Assembly: GCF_018332655.1 (NCBI RefSeq) | Contig: NZ_BOQL01000076.1 | Location: forward strand, 1-34,139 | DNA length: 34,139 nt | Reading direction: 5' to 3' | DNA from: Actinoplanes auranticolor | GTDB taxonomy: Bacteria; Actinomycetota; Actinomycetes; Mycobacteriales; Micromonosporaceae | Shown here: positions 22,918-31,573 of the stretch, in pieces | Position numbering within the stretch: position 1 is the stretch's first letter | Layout of the letters: each line of letters starts with the position of its first letter | The notes under the pieces: model-generated | The model's input: the letters and a program-made list of their open reading frames with translations, nothing else | Told to the model about the DNA's origin: nothing | The model's database searches: none | Made by a program: the position numbers and the translations under genes

Positions 22918-24419
22918 AGGGCCCTCCCCACGAGGTCCGCCGCCGTTCCGGTGATCCGGGAGGCGGCCAGTTTGCCGGAGATCAGCACCATCGGTACGCC
23001 CACGCCCGGCTGTGTGCCGGAGCCCGTGAAGACGACGTTGGGCAGAGTCGGATGGAGGTTACTCGGCCGGAAGGGGCCGGTCTGCGTGAAGGTGTGCGAG
23101 GACGCGAACGGGGTGCCGGCGGCCATGCCCTGGGCGGCCCAGTCGTCCGGCGTGATGATGCGTTCCACCTCGATGCCGTCGCGGAAGCCGACGTAGCCGC
23201 GCTGCTCCAGCACGCCCGCGATCTCGTCGGCGTAGCGCCGGCCGAGCCCGCCCCGCCAGTCCAGCGGCGCGACGTCGAGATTCGGCGTCGGGGCCAGGAC
23301 GTAGTACGTCTGCCGGCCGGGCGGTGCCACGCCCGAATCGCTGTGACTGGGGTTGGTGACCAGCAGCGAGGGGTCGCTCATCAGCAGGCCCTGACGGATG
23401 ACCTCGTCGAACGTGCCCTTCCAGGCGGTGCCGAAGTGGATGTTGTGGTGCGCGATCTTCGAGTAGCTCTGGCTCGATCCGATGTGGAGCACGACACAGG
23501 ACGGCGAGTACGTCAGCTTGCGGGGCCGGCGGGACTCGGGCAGCAGGTCGCGATAGGCCACCGGCAGGTCGGGGTTGAGCACCACGACGTCGGCGGGGAT
23601 GCGTTCGCCGCTGTCGGTGATGACTCCGGTGGCCCGGCCGTTCGCGGTCTCGACGCGGGTCACCGTCGTCTCGTACCGGAACTGCACGCCGTGCTTCTCG
23701 GCCGCGCCGGCCATCGCCTTGGGCACGGCGTGCATGCCGCCGCGCGGGAAGAAGACGCCGGCCACCGAGTCGAGGTACGCGATCACGGCGTAGATGGCGA
23801 GCGCGTCGTGCGGGGCCAGGCCGGCGTACATGGCCTGGAAGGAGAAGATGCGCTGGGTCCGCGGGTCGTGGAAGTACTGGTTGATCTTCGGCTGGAGCCG
23901 CCGGAAGCCGCCCATGCCGAGCAGCTTGAGCAGGCTCATGTTCATCAGGTCGAGCGGGGTGTCCAGGTTGCGGTCGATGAAGTTGTTGCGCTCCAGGCGC
24001 CACAGGTCCCGGGCGAAGTCCACGAAGCGCAGATAGCCGTCCGCCTCGCGGGGGCCGCAGACCCGTGAGATCTCGGCTGCCATCTCGACGGTGTCCGTCT
24101 TGACGTCCAGCGTGGAGCCGTCCGGATAGAAGGCGCGGTACGCCGGGCTCAGCGGCGTCAGCTCGAGCCAGTCGGAGAGCCGCTCACCGACGGCCGCGAG
24201 CGGCTCGGCGATCAGCTCCGGCATCGTCAGCACGGTGGGGCCGGTGTCGAAGTCGTACCCGTCGACCGAGAGCCGGCCGGCCCTCCCGCCCGGCACCGCC
24301 TCGCGCTCGACGACGGTCACCTGCCGTCCGGCCGCTGCCAGGTGCAGCGCGCAGGCGAGCCCGCCGAGTCCCGCGCCCACCACGACTACCCGGTCCGTCG
24401 TTCCCGTCACTTTTCGCAC
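22914..24419 (-). CDS. crtI: Phytoene desaturase
   Basis: A 501-residue FAD enzyme that inserts double bonds into phytoene, giving lycopene (or neurosporene) at the membrane surface. The N-terminal dinucleotide motif VVVVGAGLGGLACALHLA (residues 11-28) is followed by VEREAVPGGRAG and DTGPTVLTMP. The C-terminus holds the bacterial CrtI signature VVFTGSGTQPGVGVPMVL. Length and motifs match CrtI. A GTG start at 24419, with GGAG upstream. It lies 29 bp after crtE and overlaps idi. Confidence 0.93.
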   Translation of the reverse strand: MRKVTGTTDRVVVVGAGLGGLACALHLAAAGRQVTVVEREAVPGGRAGRLSVDGYDFDTGPTVLTMPELIAEPLAAVGERLSDWLELTPLSPAYRAFYPDGSTLDVKTDTVEMAAEISRVCGPREADGYLRFVDFARDLWRLERNNFIDRNLDTPLDLMNMSLLKLLGMGGFRRLQPKINQYFHDPRTQRIFSFQAMYAGLAPHDALAIYAVIAYLDSVAGVFFPRGGMHAVPKAMAGAAEKHGVQFRYETTVTRVETANGRATGVITDSGERIPADVVVLNPDLPVAYRDLLPESRRPRKLTYSPSCVVLHIGSSQSYSKIAHHNIHFGTAWKGTFDEVIRQGLLMSDPSLLVTNPSHSDSGVAPPGRQTYYVLAPTPNLDVAPLDWRGGLGRRYADEIAGVLEQRGYVGFRDGIEVERIITPDDWAAQGMAAGTPFASSHTFTQTGPFRPSNLHPTLPNVVFTGSGTQPGVGVPMVLISGKLAASRITGTAADLVGRAL

Positions 24420-24448
24420 GTCAACAGCTCCAGGGGGTCAAAAATCCA

Positions 24449-25606
24449 TCATGCCCGGCGGTGGCTCGCGGAAGCCGCCAGGTTTGTCAGTGCCGCACGG
24501 GCGTCGTCGTGGATCGGCGCGCTCGCCAGTGCCTCGACGCCTTCCGTCACCCGCTGCTGGATCAGCGCTTCGATCTGCGCGACGGCGCCGGTCTCGGCGA
24601 TGACCTCAGCGCGGCGGGCGAGCGCCGCGGGGGAGTTGAGCCCGCCGGAGCCGTCGGCGGGGATGACGGCTCCGGCGGGGTTCGGGGCCAGCTCGGCCCG
24701 CTGAGCGGGGGTGGCGAGCTGGTGGGCGAGCATGAGCAGGGTCGTCGGCTTGCCGGTGAGCAGGTCGTCGCCCGCCGGCTTGCCGGTGATCACGGGGTCG
24801 CCGTAGACCCCGAGGAGGTCGTCGCGCAGCTGGAACGCCTCGCCGACGGCGATGCCGTAGCGGTTGTAGGCCTCGTCGACGGCCGCCGCGTCGGCGTCGG
24901 CGGGCCCGGCCAGCGCGAGACCGAACTGCAGCGGGCGTTGCACCGTGTAGCTCGCCGTCTTGTGGCGGGCCACCAGCAGGGCGCGATCGACGGACCAGGC
25001 GGCGGGCTCGGTCTCGCCGAGGACGTCGAGGTACTGCCCTGCGACGGCCTCGATCCGCATCCGGTCGTAGCAGGCGCGGACCGCGAACAGCGTGGCGGTG
25101 GAGACGGCGGCCCGGGCCAGCAGCTGGTCGGCCCAGACCAGGCAGAGGTCACCGACGAGGATCGCCGAGGTGGTGCCGAAATGGTCCGGGTCGCCGAGCC
25201 GGTCGGCGTTGCGGTGCTGCGCGGCGAAGATGCGGTGTGCGGTGGGGCCGCCGCGCCGGGTGGCCGAGTCGTCCATCACGTCGTCGTGGACGAGCGCGAA
25301 CGTGTGCATCAGCTCGAGCGCCGCGAGGGCCGGCAGCACCGGCTCGACGGGCTCGCGCGCGGCCACCACACCGCGCCACCCCCAGTAGGCGAACGTCGGG
25401 CGCAGCCTCTTGCCGCCGGTCAGCACGAGATCCCGTGTCGTGCGGGCGAAGCGGCCGAGCGCCGGGTCGACGTCGTCCAGCGCGGCGGTCTGGCCGCTGA
25501 GGAACTCGGCCAGAGTGCCCTCGACAGCCGTCGTCAGCCCGTCCGCGAGGACGGTCTGACGAGGTATCCCGATACGGGGGTTTCCCTCGAGGATGTCGTT
25601 GGCCAC
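24449..25606 (-). CDS. crtE: Geranylgeranyl diphosphate synthase (polyprenyl synthetase)
   Basis: A 385-residue trans-prenyltransferase condensing IPP units to GGPP, the C20 precursor of phytoene. GGKRLRP (64-70), the first Asp-rich motif HDDVMDD (107-113) with the RRG after it, and the second Asp motif FQLRDDLLGVYGD are all present. The two residues between the first Asp pairs and the neighbouring genes support GGPP rather than a longer chain; product length is not proven by sequence. First gene of the minus-strand crtE-crtI-idi-merR operon, divergent from crtB. Confidence 0.9.
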   Translation of the reverse strand: MANDILEGNPRIGIPRQTVLADGLTTAVEGTLAEFLSGQTAALDDVDPALGRFARTTRDLVLTGGKRLRPTFAYWGWRGVVAAREPVEPVLPALAALELMHTFALVHDDVMDDSATRRGGPTAHRIFAAQHRNADRLGDPDHFGTTSAILVGDLCLVWADQLLARAAVSTATLFAVRACYDRMRIEAVAGQYLDVLGETEPAAWSVDRALLVARHKTASYTVQRPLQFGLALAGPADADAAAVDEAYNRYGIAVGEAFQLRDDLLGVYGDPVITGKPAGDDLLTGKPTTLLMLAHQLATPAQRAELAPNPAGAVIPADGSGGLNSPAALARRAEVIAETGAVAQIEALIQQRVTEGVEALASAPIHDDARAALTNLAASASHRRA

Positions 25607-25671
25607 GAAGGCGACATTACCGTAGGCTGCGAGTTGCGTCGATTCATGCGTCGATTTTATTGGGAGGGCCC
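25607..25671. promoter_or_regulatory. Divergent crtE/crtB promoter region with 10-bp direct repeats
   Basis: Only 65 bp separate the two starts. TGCGTCGATT occurs twice, at 25635-25644 and 25647-25656, a 12-bp period, roughly one helical turn. CarH-type regulators bind direct repeats spaced about one turn, so these are good operator candidates for the MerR/B12 protein. The TTTTAT at 25655-25660 may be part of the crtB promoter; GGGAGGG precedes the crtB GTG. Confidence 0.6.
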
Positions 25672-26577
25672 GTGGAGGTCGATCTGGCGGCGGCCTACGA
25701 ACGGTGCCGCGAGCTGCACAAACGTCATGGCCGCACCTACTACCTGGCGACCCGTTTGCTGCCGAAGTGGAAGCGACGCCACGTGCACGCTCTGTACGGC
25801 TTCACCCGGTATGCGGATGAAATCGTCGACCGCACCGAGGATCTCGCGCCGGCCGAGCGGGCCGCCCGCCTCACCGCCTGGTCCGACGAGTTTCTCGCAG
25901 GTCTGGCCGGTGCGCCCACCGATGACCCGCTGCTGCCCGCAGTGCTGCACACCATCGCGGTCTTCGACCTCGACCGCGCCGACTTCGCGGCCTTCCTGCG
26001 CAGCATGGCGATGGACCTCACCATCACGTCGTACGCGACCTATGACGACCTGCTCGACTACATGGAGGGCTCGGCCGCGGTCATCGGCACGATGATGCTC
26101 CCGATCCTCGGCTCCAGCGACCCGGCCGCGGCCCGCGAGCCGGCCCGCCAGCTGGGCCTCGCCTTCCAGCTCACCAACTTCATCCGCGACGTGGCGGAGG
26201 ATCTGGACCGCGGCCGCACCTATCTGCCCGACGAGCACCTCGCCGAGTTCGGTGTGACCCGCGCCGACCTCTTCGCCGCGCGTGCGGCGGGCCGGTCCAC
26301 CCCGCAGATCAAGGCGCTGATCCGGGCCGAGGTCGCCCGCGCCGACGAGCACTACGCCGCCGCGGCCCCGGGGATCCCGCTGCTGCTGCCCGGGTCGCAG
26401 GCCTGCATGCGCACGGCCTACGAGCTGTACGGCGGCATCCTCGACGAGGTCGCTGCCGAGGACTACGACGTCTTCACCCGGCGCGCGACGGTGCCCAACC
26501 AGCGCCGGGCCGCGGTGGTGGCCCGGTCCCTGCTGACCAGACCGGGCACCCCCACCACAGCCTTCGCCCGAAGCTGA
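25672..26577 (+). CDS. crtB: Phytoene synthase
   Basis: A 301-residue squalene/phytoene synthase that joins two GGPP to phytoene. Motifs: TYYLATRLLP (22-31), the first Asp-rich DEIVD (49-53), and the second, QLTNFIRDVAEDLDRGRTYL. The GTG at 25672 follows GGGAGGG at a good distance; a TTG at 25660 in the same frame lies over the ribosome binding site. Divergent from crtE and followed by a DNA photolyase 61 bp later, probably in the same light-controlled unit. Confidence 0.93.
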   Translation: MEVDLAAAYERCRELHKRHGRTYYLATRLLPKWKRRHVHALYGFTRYADEIVDRTEDLAPAERAARLTAWSDEFLAGLAGAPTDDPLLPAVLHTIAVFDLDRADFAAFLRSMAMDLTITSYATYDDLLDYMEGSAAVIGTMMLPILGSSDPAAAREPARQLGLAFQLTNFIRDVAEDLDRGRTYLPDEHLAEFGVTRADLFAARAAGRSTPQIKALIRAEVARADEHYAAAAPGIPLLLPGSQACMRTAYELYGGILDEVAAEDYDVFTRRATVPNQRRAAVVARSLLTRPGTPTTAFARS

Positions 26578-26638
26578 GCGGAAACGGGGACCTGAGCTGA
26601 GACCCGAAGCCGGGCGGGAACCGAGATACGGAGCTGAC

Positions 26639-27973
26639 ATGCGAACGGCCGTCGTCCTGTTCACCCGGGACCTGCGGGTGCACGACAACCCGGCGCTCGC
26701 CGCCGCCTGCGCCAACGCCGAGCAGGTCGTCCCCATGTTCGTCCTGGATCCCGGTCTGCAACGACTCTCGGCGAACCGTGCCCTGTTCCTGCACCAGAGC
26801 CTCCGGGATCTGCGGGAGACGCTGCGGACCCTGGGCGGCGACCTCGTCGTCCGCACCGGTGACCCGGTCGCCGAAGTGATCAAGGTGGCGAGCGAGGTCG
26901 GTGCCGAGGGGATCGCGCTGACCGCTGACGTCAGCGGCTACGCCCGGCGCCGGGAGCAACGGCTCGAGCAGGAGTGCCAGCAGCACCGCATCTCCCTGCG
27001 GCTGTTCCCCGGCACTTCGGTCGTGCCACCGGGTGGGGTGCGTCCGGGCGGGGGAGGCGAGCAGTACCGGGTCTTCTCCCCGTACTACCGGGCCTGGTCG
27101 GCGGCGAAGTGGCGGGACGAGGTGGCGACGCCCGCGCGGATCGTCCTGCCCCCGGAGCTGATCATCGGCGAGCTGCCCGAGCCGCCACCGGGGGAGTCGC
27201 CCGCGGCCGCCCCGGGTGGCGAGACGGAGGGCCGGCGTCGGCTGACGACCTGGCTCGAGCACGTCGGCCCGTACGACGATCTGCACGACGACATGGCCGC
27301 CGACGGCACTTCGCGGCTCAGCGCGTACCTCCGATTTGGATGTGTATCGCCGTTGACCGTGGCGAACGCAGCGCGGGCGCTGGACGGCCCGGGCCCGGAC
27401 GCCTTCGTCCGCCAGCTCGGCTGGCGCGACTTCTACTACCAGGTCACTGCGGGCTTCCCGGCCATTTCGACGCAGGCCTACCGCAAGTCGGGCGACGGTG
27501 AGTGGCGCGACGATCCGGAGGCGCTGCTGCACTGGCAGGAGGGGACGACCGGAGTGCCGGTGGTCGATGCGGGCATGCGTCAGCTACGCGCCGAGGGCTG
27601 GATGCACAACCGGGCCCGTCTGATCACCGCCGCGTTTCTGACCAAGCACCTCGGGCTGGATTGGCGCGAGGGTGTGCGCTGGTTCTTCCGCTGGCTGATT
27701 GATGGTGATGTCGCCAACAATTCGGGTAATTGGCAGTGGGTTGCCGGCACCGGCAACGACACCAAGCCGTACCGGCGCTTCAACCCCATCCGGCAGGCAG
27801 AGCGGTTCGACCCTGACGGCGTGTACGTTCGGCGCTACGTACCCGAGTTGATCTCCATCCCGGGTAGAGCAGTACACCAACCCTGGCGACTACCGGATAC
27901 GGTTCGGTCAGGTCTCGACTATCCGGGTCCGCTCGAGTCGCACCGCGACGAGGCCGTGTGGCTGCGGCCCTGA
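26639..27973 (+). CDS. phr: Deoxyribodipyrimidine photolyase (class I CPD photolyase)
   Basis: A 444-residue flavoprotein that uses blue light to split UV-induced pyrimidine dimers. The N-terminal antenna domain begins VLFTRDLRVHDNPAL. The FAD domain shows TSRLSAYLRFGCVSP, QLGWRDFYYQV, GMRQLRAEGWMHNRARL and NNSGNWQWVAGTGND, including the Trp-rich electron-transfer region. The C-terminus, PIRQAERFDPDGVYVRRYVP, is normal. GGAG lies nine bases before the ATG. The link with crtB points to one photoprotection response. Antenna cofactor type cannot be read from sequence. Confidence 0.93.
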   Translation: MRTAVVLFTRDLRVHDNPALAAACANAEQVVPMFVLDPGLQRLSANRALFLHQSLRDLRETLRTLGGDLVVRTGDPVAEVIKVASEVGAEGIALTADVSGYARRREQRLEQECQQHRISLRLFPGTSVVPPGGVRPGGGGEQYRVFSPYYRAWSAAKWRDEVATPARIVLPPELIIGELPEPPPGESPAAAPGGETEGRRRLTTWLEHVGPYDDLHDDMAADGTSRLSAYLRFGCVSPLTVANAARALDGPGPDAFVRQLGWRDFYYQVTAGFPAISTQAYRKSGDGEWRDDPEALLHWQEGTTGVPVVDAGMRQLRAEGWMHNRARLITAAFLTKHLGLDWREGVRWFFRWLIDGDVANNSGNWQWVAGTGNDTKPYRRFNPIRQAERFDPDGVYVRRYVPELISIPGRAVHQPWRLPDTVRSGLDYPGPLESHRDEAVWLRP

Positions 27974-27995
27974 CCGGGCGCCGGTGAGTTTTCCT

Positions 27996-28074
27996 GTCCG
28001 GTTCGCCGGACGGGATGTGGAAGCGGGTCCTGCCGACCCGTTGCGTTCGTCCGTTGAAGGCCGGCAGGACCCGC
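27996..28074. terminator. Convergent terminator structures after phr
   Basis: Two inverted repeats: GTCCGG-TTCG-CCGGAC (27996-28011, a very stable tetraloop hairpin) and a perfect 13-bp pair GCGGGTCCTGCCG (28023-28035) with 28062-28074. They lie between phr and the convergent secreted-protein gene and could serve both directions. No T-tracts are present. Confidence 0.6.
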
Positions 28075-28157
28075 GACAAACTGCCCACCCGGCCGGCCCG
28101 GAAACCTCACGACCGGCCGGAACTCAGCCCGGGCGCGACCTTCGGCCAGCCCGAACG

Positions 28158-29018
28158 TCAGGCCGGCAGCGTGCGCCAGGCGCCGTAGTGGTGCACGGCG
28201 ATCCCGCCGAAGGCGGCCGTCTGCCGGGTCGCCGCGTCGACCTTGCCCAGCTCCAGCGTGAGCGCGGCCATGCCCTCCTCGTGGAAGGTGCAGTGCCGGC
28301 AGTCCGCCAGCGGCCCGGTCTCCGCCGCCAGGCGCACCCGCTTGCCCGCCGCCGCGCCCCGGGCCAGCCAGTCCAGGCTCACCGCCAGGATGGAGTTCGG
28401 GCCGGTTCCGGTGTCGCGGTAGCTCATCACCGTCACGCTGTGGACCCGGCGCAGCACCTCGTCGGCGAGGTTCTTGCGACCGACCCGGTACTGCCCGAAC
28501 CAGAACGGCACGTCGGCCTCCAGCGACAGCGTGCTCGCAGCCCGCATCCGGTCCAGCAGCTTGAGGTACGCCGCCTGGGTCGCCTGCAGGTCGGTGGTCC
28601 AGCCGTCGATCAGGTACGGCTCGACGTCCAGGTGGATGCCGTCGAAGAGGCCGGTCGACACGACGGTCCGCTGCCAGGCCAGCGCTGCGGCGTGGTTGTG
28701 CACCCAGGCCGGGTCACCGCCGAGCGCGCGCAGCTTGATCCGCCGGGCGACAGCCAGCGCCTTGAGTTCCTGCAGCCGGGCCAGGCCGCCGTCGGTGAGG
28801 ACCGACGGTGCAACGTGGACGAACACCTCGGAGATCGACCGCTGGCCGGCCCAGGCGATCACCTCGGTGGCCGGATCGTCACCCCACAGCCACATCGCCC
28901 GGGTGTTCGCCGGCATCGCCGTGAGGCCGGCGCTGCCGGCCGACGAAGCTCCGGGCACCGCCGTGGCGGCGGCCATGAGAATGGCAGACACCAGCCCTGC
29001 CTGCCATCGCCCTCTCAT
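28158..29018 (-). CDS. Secreted TIM-barrel-like protein (glycoside hydrolase-like)
   Basis: A 286-residue protein with a signal peptide: basic MRGRWQ, a hydrophobic run GLVSAILMAAATAV and an Ala-rich cleavage zone near 27. The mature part begins with MWLWGDDP and holds FDGIHLDVEPYL, which resembles the catalytic DxxDxDxE strand of family-18-type barrels, and ADVPFWFGQY and VTVMSYRD at later strand ends. The fold is therefore probably a (beta/alpha)8 barrel with a polysaccharide or glycoconjugate substrate, but the family is not certain. The ATG at 29018 has AAGGGGG before it; an ATG 60 bases upstream would spoil the signal peptide. Confidence 0.75.
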   Translation of the reverse strand: MRGRWQAGLVSAILMAAATAVPGASSAGSAGLTAMPANTRAMWLWGDDPATEVIAWAGQRSISEVFVHVAPSVLTDGGLARLQELKALAVARRIKLRALGGDPAWVHNHAAALAWQRTVVSTGLFDGIHLDVEPYLIDGWTTDLQATQAAYLKLLDRMRAASTLSLEADVPFWFGQYRVGRKNLADEVLRRVHSVTVMSYRDTGTGPNSILAVSLDWLARGAAAGKRVRLAAETGPLADCRHCTFHEEGMAALTLELGKVDAATRQTAAFGGIAVHHYGAWRTLPA

Positions 29019-29081
29019 GACCGCCCCCTTTACCGTGGTGATTCCGCTTCCGCGAGGGAACAGAATCGGCGGGGGCACCGG

Positions 29082-30173
29082 TCAGGTGAGAAGTCGTACC
29101 GAGGAAATCGCGGTGTCGACGGCGCCGACCCGGTCGAAGTCGCCGATCCGGCGCGTGACGTAGGCGATCGAGTGACCGGCGGCGGGGTCCGCCCAGGCCG
29201 CGTTGCCGCCCAGGCCGCCCATGCCCCAGGTTCCGTCCGGCTCGATCTGCACGCCGAGCCCCCAGGTCGTGGACTGTTCGATGAACAGGTCCGGGCCGGA
29301 GAAGTGCGCCGAGACCAGGTCCGTGACGAGCGCGGCGCTGAGCAGCCGGTGTCCGTCCAGCACGCCGCCGGCCAGCAGCCCCGTATAGAAACGGGCCAGG
29401 GAATCGGCCGTCGCGTGCAGGTTCACGGCGGGGATGACGGACCGGCGCCACAGGTCGCTGTTGAGTACGGCGAGGTCGCGCGAGCCGGGCGGATTCGCGA
29501 TGGCTCGCGCGCGTACCGAGCCGGGCTCGCCGATCAGCAGGTCCTGCCGGTCCGGCCGGTCGAACTCGAGCTCGGCGCACCGCTGCGGTTCCGCGGTGCC
29601 GAAGCCGAGGTCGAGCCGCCACGGGCCGGCGATCTCCTCGGCCACGAAGCGCGCCGATGGCCGGCCGTCGACCCGGCGGATGAGTTCGCCGAGCAGATGG
29701 CCGTAGGTCAATGCGTGTTCGGCGGCCACCGTGCCCGGCGGCCACTCGGGCTGCGCGGCGGCCAGGTCGGCGCAGAGCAGATCCCAGTCGGCCCACGCGG
29801 ACGCTTCCCGCGGCACGGGGAAGAACGGGAGGCCGGCCGTGTGCGTGAGCAGCTGCCGTACCGAAGCATCGGTGGTGAATCCCGGCCAGTGCCGGGCGAT
29901 CGGATCGTCCAGTGCGACCAGGCCGCGATCGACCAGCAGCAGCACGGCCAGCGCGATCACCGGCTTGCCCACCGAATAGACGTTGACCAGCGTGTCCGTC
30001 GTCCACGGGCGGGTCCGTGCGGTGTCGGCCCACCCCTCGCGCAGATCGACCACCAGCTCGCCGTGCCGGCGCACCGCCAGGGCCGATCCCCCGCGGGGCT
30101 GCGTCGCGAAAGCGTCGCGGACCGGTTCGTATCCGGGCGCCACGAAGCCGTCGATATTACGGTCCGCTGACAT
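29082..30173 (-). CDS. Serine hydrolase of the beta-lactamase (class C/EstB) family
   Basis: A 363-residue cytoplasmic (no signal peptide) beta-lactamase-fold protein. VYSVGKPV gives the SxxK pair with nucleophile Ser, LTYGHL the Tyr of the second motif, and GMGGLGGNAAW the region of the third (KTG replaced). The absence of a secretion signal and the YGH variant suggest an esterase or peptidase rather than antibiotic resistance. It is divergent from the oxidoreductase gene (38 bp apart). Confidence 0.85.
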   Translation of the reverse strand: MSADRNIDGFVAPGYEPVRDAFATQPRGGSALAVRRHGELVVDLREGWADTARTRPWTTDTLVNVYSVGKPVIALAVLLLVDRGLVALDDPIARHWPGFTTDASVRQLLTHTAGLPFFPVPREASAWADWDLLCADLAAAQPEWPPGTVAAEHALTYGHLLGELIRRVDGRPSARFVAEEIAGPWRLDLGFGTAEPQRCAELEFDRPDRQDLLIGEPGSVRARAIANPPGSRDLAVLNSDLWRRSVIPAVNLHATADSLARFYTGLLAGGVLDGHRLLSAALVTDLVSAHFSGPDLFIEQSTTWGLGVQIEPDGTWGMGGLGGNAAWADPAAGHSIAYVTRRIGDFDRVGAVDTAISSVRLLT

Positions 30174-30211
30174 GGGCGCACAGTACCCGCCGATGGTGGA
30201 AAGCTGGTCCC

Positions 30212-31573
30212 ATGGGCGAAGCGCAGCAAGCGGATGTGGTGGTCGTCGGCCTCGGTGTCGGCGGCGAGGAGGTCGGGGGACGGCTCGCGCAGGCCGGCCT
30301 GACGGTCATCGGCGTCGAGCACACTCTGGTCGGCGGCGAGTGCCCCTACTGGGGCTGCATCCCGACCAAGATGATGATCCGTGCCGGGAATGCGCTCGCC
30401 GAGGCCCGCCGCATCCCCGGCCTGGCCGGCGAGGCGCAGGTCCAGCCCGACTGGGCGCCGGTCGCCCGCCGGATCCGCGAGCAGGCCACCGACACCTGGG
30501 ACGACAAGGTCGCCGTCGACCGCTTCACCGGCAAGGGCGGCCATTTCGTGCGTGGCCGGGCCACCATCACCGGCGCCGGCCGGGTGCGGGTCGACGAGCA
30601 GGAATGGGTGGCGCGCCGCGGCATCGTCGTCGCCACGGGGACGACGGCGGTCGTCCCGCCGATCGAGGGGCTCGCCGGCACGCCGTACTGGACGAACCGC
30701 GAGGCCGTCGAGGCCGAGACCCTGCCGGAAACGCTGCTGGTCCTCGGCGGCGGCGCCATCGGCCTCGAGCTCTCCCAGGTCATGGCCCGCTTCGGCGTGC
30801 AGGTCACGGTCATCGAGGGCAGCGATCGACTGCTCGCGATGGAGGAGCCCGAGTCGTCCGAGACCGCGGCCGCGGCCTTGGCGGCCGACGGCATCAGAAC
30901 CCTGACCGGGGTACGCGCCCAGCACGTCACCCACTCCGGCGACGGCTTCTCGGTCCAGCTGTCCGACGGCTCCACGGTGACGGGCGAACGGCTGCTCGTC
31001 GCCACCGGACGCGCCGCCCGCCTCGGTGGCCTCGGCCTCGAGACGATCGGCCTCGACCCGTCCGCCCGCTTCCTCACCACCGACGACCGGATGCGCGTGG
31101 CCGACGGGGTCTGGGCCGTCGGCGACGTCACGGGCAACGGCGCCTTCACCCACATGGCGATGTACGAAGCCGACGTCGCCGTCCGCGACATCCTCGGTCA
31201 GGGCGGCCCGGGGGCGGATTATCACGCCAGGCCCCGGGTCACCTTCACCGATCCGGAGATCGGCGCGGTCGGCCTGACCGAGCAGCAGGCCCGCGACGCC
31301 GGCCTCGACGTCCAGGTGGGCTACTCGAGTCTGCCGTCGTCCTCGCGCGGGTTCGTGCACGGCCCGGGCAACGAAGGCTTCATCAAGGTGGTCGTCGATC
31401 GCTCCCGCGGCGTGCTGGTGGGCGCCACTTCAGCCGGCCCGTCCGGCGGCGAGGTTCTCGGGGCGCTGACCGTGGCGGTGAAAGCCGAGGTGCCGGTGGC
31501 CACGCTGCAGGCCACCATCTGGGCCTATCCGACGTTCCACCGGGCGATCGGTGATGCCCTGCACTCCCTCTAG
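30212..31573 (+). CDS. FAD-dependent pyridine nucleotide-disulfide oxidoreductase
   Basis: A 453-residue flavoprotein of the dihydrolipoamide dehydrogenase/mercuric reductase family. FAD motif VVVGLGVGGEEVG (9-21, with GxGxxG), redox-active disulfide GGECPYWGCIPTK (Cys 44 and 49), NAD(P) motif LVLGGGAIGLELSQV, the second FAD motif WAVGDVTGNGAFTHMA and a dimerisation domain with PRVTFTDPEIGAVGLTE. The usual C-terminal HP dyad is represented by YPTFHRAIGD, where the His is followed by Arg instead of Pro. There is no N-terminal metal-binding domain and no mer genes nearby, so mercury reduction is not implied. The ATG at 30212 fits; an upstream frame extension is within the divergent gene. Confidence 0.88.
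   Translation: MGEAQQADVVVVGLGVGGEEVGGRLAQAGLTVIGVEHTLVGGECPYWGCIPTKMMIRAGNALAEARRIPGLAGEAQVQPDWAPVARRIREQATDTWDDKVAVDRFTGKGGHFVRGRATITGAGRVRVDEQEWVARRGIVVATGTTAVVPPIEGLAGTPYWTNREAVEAETLPETLLVLGGGAIGLELSQVMARFGVQVTVIEGSDRLLAMEEPESSETAAAALAADGIRTLTGVRAQHVTHSGDGFSVQLSDGSTVTGERLLVATGRAARLGGLGLETIGLDPSARFLTTDDRMRVADGVWAVGDVTGNGAFTHMAMYEADVAVRDILGQGGPGADYHARPRVTFTDPEIGAVGLTEQQARDAGLDVQVGYSSLPSSSRGFVHGPGNEGFIKVVVDRSRGVLVGATSAGPSGGEVLGALTVAVKAEVPVATLQATIWAYPTFHRAIGDALHSL

Noticed and set aside
22662..26095. Long plus-strand frames opposite idi, crtI and crtE
   Set aside because: They are antisense frames kept open by high G+C in the third codon position; low-complexity Arg/Gly/Val products with no motifs, while the minus strand holds clear enzymes.
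25657..27532. Long minus-strand frames opposite crtB and phr
   Set aside because: Antisense to two well-supported enzymes; the products show no domains.
27984..30170. A 728-codon plus-strand frame
   Set aside because: It runs antisense through the secreted protein and the beta-lactamase-family gene and through the terminator hairpins; Arg/Gly/Pro-rich with no motif.
30183..30188. GGGTAC on the minus strand before the beta-lactamase-family gene as a stress promoter
   Set aside because: The nearest GNNT is only 12 bp away, outside the 14-16 bp spacing.
29957..31360. A 467-codon minus-strand frame opposite the oxidoreductase
   Set aside because: Shadow of a gene with complete FAD, NAD and disulfide motifs.
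30212..31573. Mercuric reductase
   Set aside because: No N-terminal metal-binding domain and no mer genes; the C-terminus lacks a vicinal Cys pair.
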